Shown one piece after another: positions 1 to 7,746 of a stretch of DNA of 36,041 nt. The stretch spans positions 1 to 36,041 of the forward strand of contig NZ_ABOX02000061.1 of NCBI RefSeq assembly GCF_000172555.1. Direction: 5' to 3'. Within the stretch, counting starts at the first letter, position 1, and each line of letters begins with the position of its first letter. Made by a program: the position numbers and the translations under genes. Source of the stretch: Pedosphaera parvula Ellin514. GTDB taxonomy: Bacteria > Verrucomicrobiota > Verrucomicrobiia > Limisphaerales > Pedosphaeraceae. The notes under the pieces are model-generated. The model made no database searches. It was not told where the DNA came from and saw only the letters and a program-made list of their open reading frames with translations.

Positions 1-476
1 TTACGGACAAAGAATCTAAATGCTGACCCCGAGGCACCGCAGTCGAGATAGAATTCTTCACCCAAACTCGGACCTTTGCCGACAATGCCCGCGCCGGCGG
101 TCTGCGAGTACCCGTTCACCCAAGCTTCCACGGAAAAGATCGCGTTGGCATTGGTTGCGACATCGAGTGACATGTGACCGACAAGACTGTCCGCACCCGG
201 ACCAAATGTTGCGGCCAAAGCAGCGGGGTCGGAACCTGTGTTAAATCCGGCCTGTCCGATGAGCGCATTGGTATAAATTCCACTGTAGGTTCCAGCACTA
301 TCGAGGGCGGTGGTTCCGCTCGTTTCGTTGAGTCGCCAATAGGCGATGGGGTGATCTGTCTGGACGGTGGTGGAATAAGGACTTGCGGCAACCGACCCGA
401 CACTGCAGGCCAGCAGCAGGACGGCGGCGGCCGTCTGGCCCATCGCGCGATTGTAGGTTTTCACTCGTTTTGTCAT
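1..476 (-). CDS. Exported LamG-domain protein, 5' part only (runs off the left edge)
   Basis: An open frame reads from an ATG at 476 down to base 1 with no stop, so about 158 N-terminal residues are visible and the rest lies outside the window. Residues 1-31 look like a signal peptide: a basic start (MTKRVK) followed by a hydrophobic run (AAAVLLLACSVGSVAA). From about residue 40 the protein is a concanavalin-A-like LamG module, with HPIAYWRLNETSG, FSVEAWVNG and FYLDCG blocks. The same blocks occur in the LamG module of the GH76 protein near 25970-26350, so the two are paralogous modules. LamG domains usually bind carbohydrate or act as spacers in surface proteins; the enzymatic part, if any, cannot be seen. 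No clear Shine-Dalgarno sequence precedes the ATG. The exported LamG call is firm; the specific function is unknown. Confidence 0.75.
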   Translation of the reverse strand, partial: MTKRVKTYNRAMGQTAAAVLLLACSVGSVAASPYSTTVQTDHPIAYWRLNETSGTTALDSAGTYSGIYTNALIGQAGFNTGSDPAALAATFGPGADSLVGHMSLDVATNANAIFSVEAWVNGYSQTAGAGIVGKGPSLGEEFYLDCGASGSAFRFFVR

Positions 477-1096
477 GTGCACTTTAGTTGTTTTTGTGGT
501 TTGAACTGGAAATTAAAACTTCAACGTTTCGCGGGTTTCGTTCCAAAAATAGCTGCTTTTCAGGCAAGGGGCGGAAAAGGGGACAGCTTGAAGATGAGCC
601 GCAAACGCCGGAATTGGAATCACCTTCTCTCTATCTGGTATAACAATCATATACAATATAAATGGAATTGCTGCGACCATCAGGAATCAGTTCCTGAGGC
701 GGCTGGCCACCCGATGAAAGCCAGCAAAGGATAAAAATTAGCATCCAACAATGAACCGTCGAGTTACGTTTGGGAAAACTCCTGGTGCCAAATCTGTTGT
801 TAGCACAGTTATTCCTTCTCAAACCCGGCATACTTATTTGGAGCCTTAAACCTAGTTATAAGATTTACAAGGCGCAGCCGGATGTGACTTGCGTTAAAGT
901 TGGATTCGTTGTCAGAAGTATCTCTTTTGGAGTTTTGTGTCAATAACTTCTTAGTGCACTAAGCTAATTATAAGAGAGAGCCGGGTTCAATGGCGGCAAG
1001 AGTCCGAATTTCAACTTCAGACAGAGGGGACAAATATGCTTCGGCAAGTTAGATTGGCAGGGGAAATGTTCTCGTGGCACGGAGTTTGGGACTAAA
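477..1096. other. Gene-free interval of about 620 bp with one 14-bp palindrome
   Basis: This lies between two minus-strand genes and should contain the promoter of the LamG gene that starts at 476. I see no ORF with coding character in it. The only distinct element is a perfect palindrome, CTTAGTGCACTAAG, at 950-963. It is about 470 bp upstream of the LamG start and just beyond the end of the conserved hypothetical gene, so its role is unclear. Confidence 0.5.
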
Positions 1097-2287
1097 TTAA
1101 TTACGGCCACGGAATTCGTCCATCAATCGAATGATATCTTCGCGAATTTCAAATAACTCTTTCCGTGCCTCCATGAACACTATCTCGGGCAGAAGTTTCT
1201 TTTGGGCGATGGCTTCCAATCCGGACTGGGACTTATGCAGATGATCCAGTGCGCGTTTCAAATATGCGACGGTGAACGCGGCGTCACGAAAGCCTTCCCC
1301 GTGAGCAATGCCATTCAAGGCTCCGGCCAGTTTGGCGCTGGTCGTTTGAAGCTCGAAAATGAATTGGTCCAAATCCTTATCATTCATTTCCTCCAGGCCC
1401 AATTTTTCGGCGTGCTGGTGGAACTTTAGTGCGCTCTCGGAACAGCGATGCTGCAGCGGGTGGCATAGATCGCCATCCGCGGTGCGTACCCAGTCGATGC
1501 CTTCACGGTGAGGATCGGGCTCGGGCGGCGGTTCGTCCGCGGCGGATTCAAAAATGGCGTTGATTTCCTCGACGGACAGTTGTTCGTTCTCCTCCTCATT
1601 GCGGTCCCAGCCCATTTCCCTGGCGATGGTTGCCTCGGCTTCATCGGAGTCGCCGTATTTATCCAACAGTTCGGCGTATTTGTCGGTGCGTGCGTCAGAC
1701 TCTTTCAGGAATTTTTCGTAATCATGCTCATCCCATTCCTGCTCCGGGTCTTTCTGGCCGCGCTGGTGTTTCTCGATGGCCTCGGAGAGTTTTCCAGTAA
1801 AATCAGCCATGCCTGCGGCGGCTTGTTTGGCGCGTTCCGCCTCATCCTCTGGACTGAGGCGCCACTCGGGGGCGGAGATTGTGAGTTCGTAGTCGGCGCT
1901 CTCGATGACGACGCGTCCATTGTAATCACTGAACCATTCGAGATAAAGGCAATTGGCCATGTGCTCGGGTGGTTTCTCCTTCCGACGGATCATGACCAGC
2001 GCTTCCTCGAGCGGCACGTCGAAGACGCGGACCTTTCGCGAGGCGGTGAGGTCGCCGATGCTGCCGTGTTGGGTGGGATGCAGTGAATCAAGATGCTGAT
2101 GGGCGATAAGCTTCAGTGGATTTGTGAACGTGAGCAGGCACCCGGCGAGGTCGGGCCAGGCGTTGCCACGAAGTTCGAGCACCACCGGTTCGGTGCGGCC
2201 AACGACCCAGACCTTGCCGTGCACCATTCCCTTGGTCCGGTTGTCAATCTCTCCACGCACCACGCTATCATGAATGCGAAATGCCAT
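1097..2287 (-). CDS. Conserved hypothetical protein with acidic middle region
   Basis: This is a 396-residue protein if started at the ATG at 2287 (MAFRIHDSVVRGEIDNRTKG). The frame extends upstream to a GTG at 2371, but those 28 residues look like non-coding extension. The N-terminal ~130 residues are beta-rich (GKVWVVGRTEPVVLELRG). They are followed by a highly charged, Glu/Asp-rich segment (about residues 140-260) and a helical C-terminus. There is no signal peptide or membrane segment, so it is probably cytosolic. I do not recognise a named family. The gene lies 90 bp downstream of the doxX-like gene on the same strand, so co-transcription is possible, but nothing shown links it to the sigma-factor regulon. 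No Shine-Dalgarno sequence is evident. Confidence 0.75.
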   Translation of the reverse strand: MAFRIHDSVVRGEIDNRTKGMVHGKVWVVGRTEPVVLELRGNAWPDLAGCLLTFTNPLKLIAHQHLDSLHPTQHGSIGDLTASRKVRVFDVPLEEALVMIRRKEKPPEHMANCLYLEWFSDYNGRVVIESADYELTISAPEWRLSPEDEAERAKQAAAGMADFTGKLSEAIEKHQRGQKDPEQEWDEHDYEKFLKESDARTDKYAELLDKYGDSDEAEATIAREMGWDRNEEENEQLSVEEINAIFESAADEPPPEPDPHREGIDWVRTADGDLCHPLQHRCSESALKFHQHAEKLGLEEMNDKDLDQFIFELQTTSAKLAGALNGIAHGEGFRDAAFTVAYLKRALDHLHKSQSGLEAIAQKKLLPEIVFMEARKELFEIREDIIRLMDEFRGRN

Positions 2288-2376
2288 GGCGGAATGATGG
2301 AGAGGTGAGGCGGCAAGGACAATAAATTTCCTCGCCGCAATTAGCGGCGGAACAGAGGATCGCTTCGTCACGGATG

Positions 2377-2772
2377 TTACGCGTGGACGGGCTGATCTTT
2401 TATGGAACCAGATGGTTTAGCCGATCTATTCAAATATAGGGTTGAAGCGATCAGAATGGTTAAAACGAACAGGGGCTCGATCACACCTGATATTGGGTAA
2501 CCACTGTTGAATTTGGCGATGGCAGCTGAGATCAGGACGATGCCAAAGGCGACGTAAATCCATTCCCTTATTCGCCCCGGCACTTGAGGGATAAGCAAGG
2601 CCAGCGCACCGATTATCTTGGCGGTCGTGAGTTCGATGCGGAAGTAGTTGGGAAAACCGAGGTGCGCGAATTCCACTTTATGCGTGCCGGAGAAGTAGGC
2701 GCTAAACAACATGAAGAAGCTGATAAGTCCGGTTATCAACCAAAAGATGAATTTCGACTTCGATTTTTTCAT
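2377..2772 (-). CDS. DoxX-like small membrane protein
   Basis: This 131-residue protein has four predicted membrane segments at about residues 9-27, 47-62, 70-86 and 98-115. Size and topology match the DoxX-like family (quinol oxidase subunit DoxD/DoxX relatives), whose members often sit beside ECF41 sigma factors. The molecular role of most DoxX-like proteins is unknown; links to redox or thiol stress are reported for some. The gene is downstream of the ECF41 sigma gene on the same strand with a 137-bp gap. That gap carries its own candidate ECF41 promoter (2839-2865), so it is probably a direct target and not merely read-through. Translation starts at the ATG at 2772 in an A/T-rich leader without a Shine-Dalgarno sequence. 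Confidence 0.85.
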   Translation of the reverse strand: MKKSKSKFIFWLITGLISFFMLFSAYFSGTHKVEFAHLGFPNYFRIELTTAKIIGALALLIPQVPGRIREWIYVAFGIVLISAAIAKFNSGYPISGVIEPLFVLTILIASTLYLNRSAKPSGSIKDQPVHA

Positions 2773-2838
2773 AATTTTAATTTTGTTGAACAGTTAAAAC
2801 AGTGGCGGGAGGTAAGGGTTTTTCTTCATATAAACAAA

Positions 2839-2865
2839 GACCAGTGAGGCTGCGGTTTTGTGACA
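2839..2865 (-). promoter_or_regulatory. Candidate ECF41 promoter of the doxX-like gene
   Basis: On the minus strand there is TGTCACA at 2865-2859, exactly 16 bases, then GGTC (GGTCT) at 2842-2839. As I recall it, the published ECF41 target motif is TGTCACA in the -35 region and CGTC in the -10 region with this spacing. The predicted transcript would start near 2830 and leave a leader of roughly 55 bases before the ATG at 2772. Two similar elements lie upstream of the sigma gene itself and of the divergent phosphoesterase gene. Confidence 0.7.
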
Positions 2866-2909
2866 AGGGCGGCGGAACTGCTTTTTTTCTTCTGCAACGG
2901 CCAGAGTGC

Positions 2910-3803
2910 TTACTTCGGGTTCTGAAGCGGGAACTCCGGGAGGTGACGGAGTTTGTCCGGGTTGGCGATGATAAAAAGAGATTGAATGCGTTGGTTACGA
3001 ATGCCGAAGGCAAGCACTCGGGCGATGCGATTATGTTCGAAACTTATGATGCCGGGCAGGCCATTGATCGATGCCGGGCGTCGCACCTGAGGCACGGAGC
3101 CGAACTTTTTCGCTGCGCCGATGAGCAGGCGTGCCACGTGATCTGGGCCGAGAATTGGCCGCAAAAGGGCACGCGCCTTGCCGCCGCCATCGGATACCAG
3201 CACGACATCCTCCGCCAGCAGCTTGAGCAAATTAGCGAGGTTACCGGTCTGAACGGCCTCGTCAAACTGTTGAATTAATAGTTCGGCCGATTCCGGGGTA
3301 GCATCAAAGCGAGGGCGGCGTTCCTCGACGCTCTTGCGTGCCCGGGCCAGGATTTGCCGGCAATTGGCCTCAGTTTTCTCAACCATGGGAGCGATCTCGG
3401 AAAACGCGCAGTTGAAAACTTCACGCAGGAGAAAAACGGCTCGCTCGGTTGGCGAGAGACTCTCCAATACCACCAAGAACGCGAGGGAGAGCGAGTCCGA
3501 GAGGCTGGCATTTTCGCCCGGGTCGTTACCCGTTTTAGACACCAGAGGCTCCGGAAGCCAGGGGCCGACATAGGTTTCGCGTTGAATGCGGGCTGACTTG
3601 AGGTGGTTGATGCAGAGCCGGGTAATAACGGTCGAGAGCCAGGCCTTGGCGGACTGGACGTTCTGATAATCAGAGGCCTGCCAGCGAATAAAAGTCTCCT
3701 GCACCATGTCCTCAGCATCCATCACCGTCCCCAGCATTCGGTAGGCGATGGAAAACAAGAGCGGTTTCAGTTCGTTAAATCTTACGAGTGCGTCAGCGTT
3801 CAT
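2910..3803 (-). CDS. ECF41-type RNA polymerase sigma factor with fused SnoaL-like domain
   Basis: With the ATG at 3803 this is a 297-residue ECF sigma factor (SigJ-like). The open frame extends upstream to 3968, but those 55 residues have no family counterpart and would run over the candidate promoter. Region 2 is at about residues 8-72 (LLFSIAYRMLG, DAEDMVQETF) and region 4 at about 108-162 (LSPTERAVFLLREVF). The linker has WLPEP at 82-86. The C-terminal NTF2/SnoaL-like domain has DGGGK at 205-209 and NPDKL at 281-285. These three short motifs are hallmarks of group ECF41, in which the fused C-terminal domain controls activity in place of a separate anti-sigma factor. No anti-sigma gene is adjacent, as expected. 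The inducing signal is unknown. An ECF41-like promoter upstream suggests autoregulation. Confidence 0.92.
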   Translation of the reverse strand: MNADALVRFNELKPLLFSIAYRMLGTVMDAEDMVQETFIRWQASDYQNVQSAKAWLSTVITRLCINHLKSARIQRETYVGPWLPEPLVSKTGNDPGENASLSDSLSLAFLVVLESLSPTERAVFLLREVFNCAFSEIAPMVEKTEANCRQILARARKSVEERRPRFDATPESAELLIQQFDEAVQTGNLANLLKLLAEDVVLVSDGGGKARALLRPILGPDHVARLLIGAAKKFGSVPQVRRPASINGLPGIISFEHNRIARVLAFGIRNQRIQSLFIIANPDKLRHLPEFPLQNPK

Positions 3804-3893
3804 GACCGGCTTTCGACAGTTTTGATTGCGATTGTCAATGATTGCCCCAGTCCCCGATCGCAATTGGAATGACAAATCAGGTTTTAATAATAA

Positions 3894-3920
3894 GACAACT
3901 GGGAACATAAATCTGTGACA
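3894..3920 (-). promoter_or_regulatory. Candidate autoregulatory ECF41 promoter of the sigma gene
   Basis: On the minus strand there is TGTCACA at 3920-3914, exactly 16 bases, then TGTC (TGTCT) at 3897-3894. Transcription would begin near 3885, about 80 bases before the preferred sigma-factor ATG at 3803. This supports the shorter start, since the promoter lies inside the upstream extension of the open frame. Confidence 0.7.
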
Positions 3921-3962
3921 TTGCTTAAAAAAATGCTGTATCTCACGCGAATGCAGTTTAAG

Positions 3963-3989
3963 TGTCACCTTTTTCGTGCAAATTCTGTC
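3963..3989 (+). promoter_or_regulatory. Candidate ECF41 promoter of the phosphoesterase gene
   Basis: On the plus strand there is TGTCACC at 3963-3969, exactly 16 bases, then TGTC (TGTCT) at 3986-3989. It faces the phosphoesterase gene whose ATG is at 4047, giving a leader of about 50 bases. It is arranged back to back with the sigma-gene promoter in the same 243-bp intergenic region. Confidence 0.65.
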
Positions 3990-4046
3990 TGACGTAAGTG
4001 TCCGGAAGATCCGGTCGTTGAAATTGATATAAGTCGTTTGTAATCA

Positions 4047-6551
4047 ATGAAAAAAATTGCTTTAATCACCCGGATGCTTTCGGGCCTGTCGATTGCCACC
4101 ATCATTGTCAATGCGGCCCCTGCAACCGCTGCAGACCTGCCAAGCCGCCAAGCGGGCGAGGAAGTTAACAGCGCAGCGGTGCGGCAAAGAGCAGGGTTGA
4201 GCCCCGGCACGAATCTTCTGTTCAATGGTTGGGGAGTAACTCCAGCGGGCAAGCAGGTTTCGATCAGTGACCTGGCATTGAAGATGGTGGTCTCGCCGGA
4301 TCGGAAGCGGGTAGTGGCGACGCACGGTGGCTTTAATAACGAAGGGGTGACGATCCTGGATTTGGCCACCCAGGTGCAAACGCAATTTTTACCTCTGCAG
4401 GAAGCATGGAATGGTCTCGCATTCAGCGGAGATGGGAAGCGATTTTATGTGTCGGGAGGCAGCTCCGGGTTCATTTACGTGTTCACCTATGCCAAAGGAG
4501 TGGCGGCTTTGGAGCGCTCGATCAAGCCGGATAAACCCTCCGGATTCATCGCGGGACTGGCAGTCGATTCCAAGGCAGGTAAAATTTACGCGTGTGACGA
4601 AGCCAACCACCAAGTCCTGGTTCTTGATCCGAAAATGCTTGCGATCCAGGCGCGGATTCCCGTTGGACTGCACCCGCATACGTGCGTGATCGGGGCCGAC
4701 AAACAGACTTTGTATGTGAGCAATTGGGGCAGCCGGAGCGTTAGCGTCGTAGACATGCAACAGGGCAAAAGACTCCGCGATATTGAAGTGGGATTGCGGC
4801 CGAATGACATGGCGCTGGCTCCGGATGGAAGGTTATTTGTGGCTTGTTCCGGAGATAACACGGTGCAGGTCATTCAGACGCGCGCGGTTGAGGCACCTGT
4901 GGCGGCAGCCAGCTCCAAACGGCGTATTTCTGAGCGGACGCGGGAGATCATCTCCACGTCACTTTATCCGGAGTCGCCGGAAGGAAGCACGCCTGATGCG
5001 CTGGCAATTTCACCGGATGGGAGGACACTTTTCATCGCGAATGCAGATAATAACAACGTGATGGTGGTGAACATTTCAAATGAAAGCCTGTCCGACGAAC
5101 GCCCCACCCAAGGTGAGTCCGTATCGGTGGTGGATGGCTTCATACCGGCGGGTTGGTATCCGAGTGCATTGGCCGTGAGCCCGGACAACGGGACACTGAT
5201 TGTGGCGAATGGCAAAGGCGGGGGATCGAGGGCGAATTTTCCAAAGCAGTTAACAGTGGAAGGCAAACGTGGGAAGCGCCCATTTGACTACATAGGCGAC
5301 ACCCTGCAGGGGAGCGTGTCGTTTGTGCCTCGTCCTGATGCCGCGCAAATGGCGGCGTACACGGCGCAGGTGCGACGCAATTCGCCTTATACACCTGAAC
5401 AATTTCAGCGCACGCCGATTCACAGCGAGTCAGCCATTCCGGAAACGGTAGGCGCGCCATGTCCGATCAAGCATGTGCTCTATATCATCAAGGAGAATCG
5501 GACGTACGACCAGGTGCTGGGGGATTTCAAGGATGCGCAGGGCAAACCGGCCGGCAATGGTGAGCCGCGCATTACGATGTATGGAGAAAATGTAACGCCG
5601 AACCATCATCAGATTGCCCGTGAGTATGTGCTGCTGGACAATTTGTATTGCAACAGCGAGGTGAGCGTGGATGGCCACAGCTGGTGTGATGCGGCGATGG
5701 CGACGGATTACAATGAGCGTTCCTGGATGCATTCGTATTCGCGCCATGGCATTCTGCCGGGGAATGATGAGATGGCGGTACCGAGCGCGGGTTATCTGTG
5801 GGATCTTTGCAAGCGGCAGGGTGTGAGTTTCAAGAATTATGGCGAGGGAGCGTTCCGCGTGCCTTCGGCGAATCGTGGGCGCTGGAGGGGCGCGCGCGAT
5901 ACGGATCGCGTCAAATTCTGGATTGAGGATTTGCATGAGGCTGAGAAGACCGGCGTGCTGCCGCAGTTCACCATCATGTCGCTGGGCGAGGATCATACGC
6001 GTGGAACCAAGCCGGGGGAATTTACGCCCGATGCTTCGGTGGGGGCCAACGACACGGCCCTGGGGCAAATTGTCGAAGCTGCTTCGCACAGCCGTTTCTG
6101 GAATGAAATGGCGATTTTTGTGATTGAGGATGACGCGCAGAATGGGCCGGATCATGTGGACGCGCACCGGACTGTGGGATTGGTGGTTTCGCCATATTGC
6201 AAGCGCGGGGTTGTGGACAGCACGCTTTACACTACGGCCAGCATGGTGCGCACGATGGAATTGATCCTTGGCTTGCCGCCGTTGACGCAGTATGACGCTG
6301 CGGCGACACCGATGTTCAACAGTTTTCAAAAGACCCCTCAAAGTGTGCCTTATACCTGCCGCGCACCACTGGTGGACTTGTTCGCGAAGAACACGAAGAA
6401 TTCTCCCGGTGCGAAAGCGTCGGCACGGATGAATTTTCGTGAGTATGATCTGGCGCCGGAGGATGAATTGAACCGGGTGCTGTGGCTTTATGCGAAAGGG
6501 GAGGGGGAGCCCTATCCGACTCCGATTCACGGGGCGATTTTGGCGAGATAA
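4047..6551 (+). CDS. Exported YVTN beta-propeller / phosphoesterase (PF04185-type)
   Basis: This 834-residue protein starts at the ATG at 4047 with a Sec signal peptide ending near AAPATAA (about residue 29). Residues 60-400 form a YVTN-type beta-propeller with repeated blades (LYVSNWGSRSVSVVD, ISPDGRTLFIANADNN). From about residue 470 the phosphoesterase domain begins. It has KENRTYD at 482-488, the E-N-R metal/active-site motif of this phospholipase C/acid phosphatase family, then VSVDGHSW and EDDAQNGPDHVDAHR near 694-708. The protein should act outside the cytoplasm on a phosphate ester; the substrate is not evident. It diverges from the ECF41 sigma gene and has a matching promoter element upstream, so it is a likely regulon member. 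Its last 72 bases are repeated at 7626-7697. Confidence 0.9.
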   Translation: MKKIALITRMLSGLSIATIIVNAAPATAADLPSRQAGEEVNSAAVRQRAGLSPGTNLLFNGWGVTPAGKQVSISDLALKMVVSPDRKRVVATHGGFNNEGVTILDLATQVQTQFLPLQEAWNGLAFSGDGKRFYVSGGSSGFIYVFTYAKGVAALERSIKPDKPSGFIAGLAVDSKAGKIYACDEANHQVLVLDPKMLAIQARIPVGLHPHTCVIGADKQTLYVSNWGSRSVSVVDMQQGKRLRDIEVGLRPNDMALAPDGRLFVACSGDNTVQVIQTRAVEAPVAAASSKRRISERTREIISTSLYPESPEGSTPDALAISPDGRTLFIANADNNNVMVVNISNESLSDERPTQGESVSVVDGFIPAGWYPSALAVSPDNGTLIVANGKGGGSRANFPKQLTVEGKRGKRPFDYIGDTLQGSVSFVPRPDAAQMAAYTAQVRRNSPYTPEQFQRTPIHSESAIPETVGAPCPIKHVLYIIKENRTYDQVLGDFKDAQGKPAGNGEPRITMYGENVTPNHHQIAREYVLLDNLYCNSEVSVDGHSWCDAAMATDYNERSWMHSYSRHGILPGNDEMAVPSAGYLWDLCKRQGVSFKNYGEGAFRVPSANRGRWRGARDTDRVKFWIEDLHEAEKTGVLPQFTIMSLGEDHTRGTKPGEFTPDASVGANDTALGQIVEAASHSRFWNEMAIFVIEDDAQNGPDHVDAHRTVGLVVSPYCKRGVVDSTLYTTASMVRTMELILGLPPLTQYDAAATPMFNSFQKTPQSVPYTCRAPLVDLFAKNTKNSPGAKASARMNFREYDLAPEDELNRVLWLYAKGEGEPYPTPIHGAILAR
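6480..6551 (+). repeat. 72-bp direct repeat, left copy (3' end of the phosphoesterase gene)
   Basis: These are the last 72 bases of the phosphoesterase gene, coding from LWLYAKG to the stop. By my count they match 7626-7697 at 65 of 72 positions. Several differences are silent (for example CCC/CCG, GGG/GGA, AGA/CGG), which indicates that both copies once evolved as coding sequence. Confidence 0.9.
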
Positions 6552-6687
6552 GAAAATCAGCGATTGGAAACATTCAATTGGCATTCTCATTTGCTGGATC
6601 GTTTTCCTCCCCCGATCGTCGATTGCTGGGAATCGCCATCTCGCACATAGGATTGCCAAACCACATTGGTTCCTTTAGTTTTCATTC

Positions 6688-6921
6688 ATGAAACAGGCTT
6701 CAGAGAGAGTGGATGGGGCGTGGCGCAAGTCACGAATCGCCGCGCGCCTGCTCATTCGCAAGGAATCCCGCCCGCTTCGCCCGAGTGAGCAGGCGCTGGC
6801 GCGTCGCTTGAGCCAGGATTCCGAAGTGACCAATCGGCTCATCCAGCAAGCACTTTACTTCCTTGGCTTCGGCCCACGCAAAGATGCCCTTGATCGAAAA
6901 CTGGTGGACGGGAGAGATTGA
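6688..6921 (+). CDS. Small basic protein upstream of the nucleotidyltransferase-like gene
   Basis: This 77-residue, Arg/Lys-rich predicted soluble protein (MKQASERVDGAWRKSRIAAR at its start) begins at the ATG at 6688. Its stop lies 38 bases inside the following gene, in a different frame, an overlap typical of translationally coupled pairs. No family is recognised. The helical, basic composition would fit a DNA-binding or partner protein, and a small gene ahead of a nucleotidyltransferase resembles toxin-antitoxin architecture. That comparison is inference from layout only. It lies between the two copies of the 72-bp repeat. Confidence 0.5.
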   Translation: MKQASERVDGAWRKSRIAARLLIRKESRPLRPSEQALARRLSQDSEVTNRLIQQALYFLGFGPRKDALDRKLVDGRD

Positions 6922-7555
6922 CTGGGAGACTCCGGCAGGCCAGTTGCTAAAGACTTTTCTAGCGACTCTGCCCATGAATCGCCGCTTTCACCTAACTCTC
7001 TACGGTTCGGCGCCGCTCCAATTGACGGTGGATCGCCAGTTGATGAGCGGGGATGTGGATTTGTTTTCCGACGACGACGAGGATTTGTCTTCGTTGGTTG
7101 CAGCTGCAAAACTGGACAAATCGCACGGTGGATTTTATCTCGAACCTGGATTTGAACTAAGCTTTCGCACCAGTCCGCGCTGGCGTGGCCGGGCGGCGAC
7201 GGTTCAACGCGGCAATGTAACGCTCACGATTCCTCATCCTCTGGATATTCTTATAGGTAAACTGGACCGGCTGGATGCCAAAGATTTGAGAGCCTTCGAG
7301 CGAGTGATTCAACTTACCGGCCATCCCACGGCCGCCGAACTTCGGCTTGAGCTCCAGACTGCGGTGGATTTATTTCGTCCCGCATTCGACGAGGATTCAC
7401 CAAATCGATACCCGGAGAACACCCGTCGACTGTGGCACGAAATCTTCCATGCTGAAATCGACATACGGAGCGACATTATTGAGCCAGCAATTGCCCGCCG
7501 AAAACAGGGCTACGGAGAGACACCGCCAGATTACAAACGGGCGCTTGGCGAATAA
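6884..7555 (+). CDS. Nucleotidyltransferase-like protein (AbiEii/DUF6036-like fold)
   Basis: This 224-residue protein starts at the ATG at 6884; an in-frame TTG at 6863 is a weaker alternative. Residues 38-61 contain the nucleotidyltransferase signature: LYGSAPLQL followed by SGDVDLF, giving the GS (41-42) and D-x-D (57 and 59) metal-binding pattern. A later block, HPLDILIGKLDRLDAKD, resembles the conserved region of AbiEii-like and DUF6036-like nucleotidyltransferases found in toxin-antitoxin and phage-defence settings. The substrate is unknown. It overlaps the preceding 77-residue ORF by 38 bases. The pair sits between an intact phosphoesterase gene and a leftover phosphoesterase tail, so it may have arrived by insertion or recombination. 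Confidence 0.7.
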   Translation: MPLIENWWTGEIDWETPAGQLLKTFLATLPMNRRFHLTLYGSAPLQLTVDRQLMSGDVDLFSDDDEDLSSLVAAAKLDKSHGGFYLEPGFELSFRTSPRWRGRAATVQRGNVTLTIPHPLDILIGKLDRLDAKDLRAFERVIQLTGHPTAAELRLELQTAVDLFRPAFDEDSPNRYPENTRRLWHEIFHAEIDIRSDIIEPAIARRKQGYGETPPDYKRALGE

Positions 7556-7592
7556 TCCCTGCCTCGGCTATTTATTGTAAGTTCAGCGAAAA

Positions 7593-7697
7593 ATGGAGTT
7601 GGATGGGATGGTGCTCGATCGAACTCTGTGGCTTTATGTGAAAGGGGAGGATGAGCCGTATCCGACTCCGATTCACGGAGCGATTTTGGCGCGGTAA
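7593..7697 (+). pseudogene. 3'-terminal remnant of a second phosphoesterase gene
   Basis: In frame, the segment reads to LDRTLWLYVKGEDEPYP and on through PTPIHGAILAR to a stop. This matches the last ~27 residues of the phosphoesterase at 4047-6551 (LNRVLWLYAKGEGEPYP...). Upstream of about 7610 the similarity ends, and a stop lies in this frame at 7578-7580, so only the tail survives. It begins about 40 bases after the nucleotidyltransferase gene and ends 49 bases before the GH16 gene. It most likely records a former tandem duplicate whose 5' part was lost. Confidence 0.8.
7626..7697 (+). repeat. 72-bp direct repeat, right copy
   Basis: This is the partner of 6480-6551, with 7 mismatches in 72 by my count and no gaps. 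Together the two copies bracket about 1.07 kb carrying the small ORF and the nucleotidyltransferase-like gene. Confidence 0.9.
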
Positions 7698-7746
7698 CGG
7701 CCTCACTGCTGCTTGACAACTTCCTTGTGAGCAGGAAAATCGTGCG

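Noticed and set aside
5430..6659. 409-codon open frame on the minus strand opposite the phosphoesterase gene
   Set aside because: It is antisense to well-supported domain sequence, has no recognisable protein features and begins inside the intergenic region; it is a by-product of base composition.
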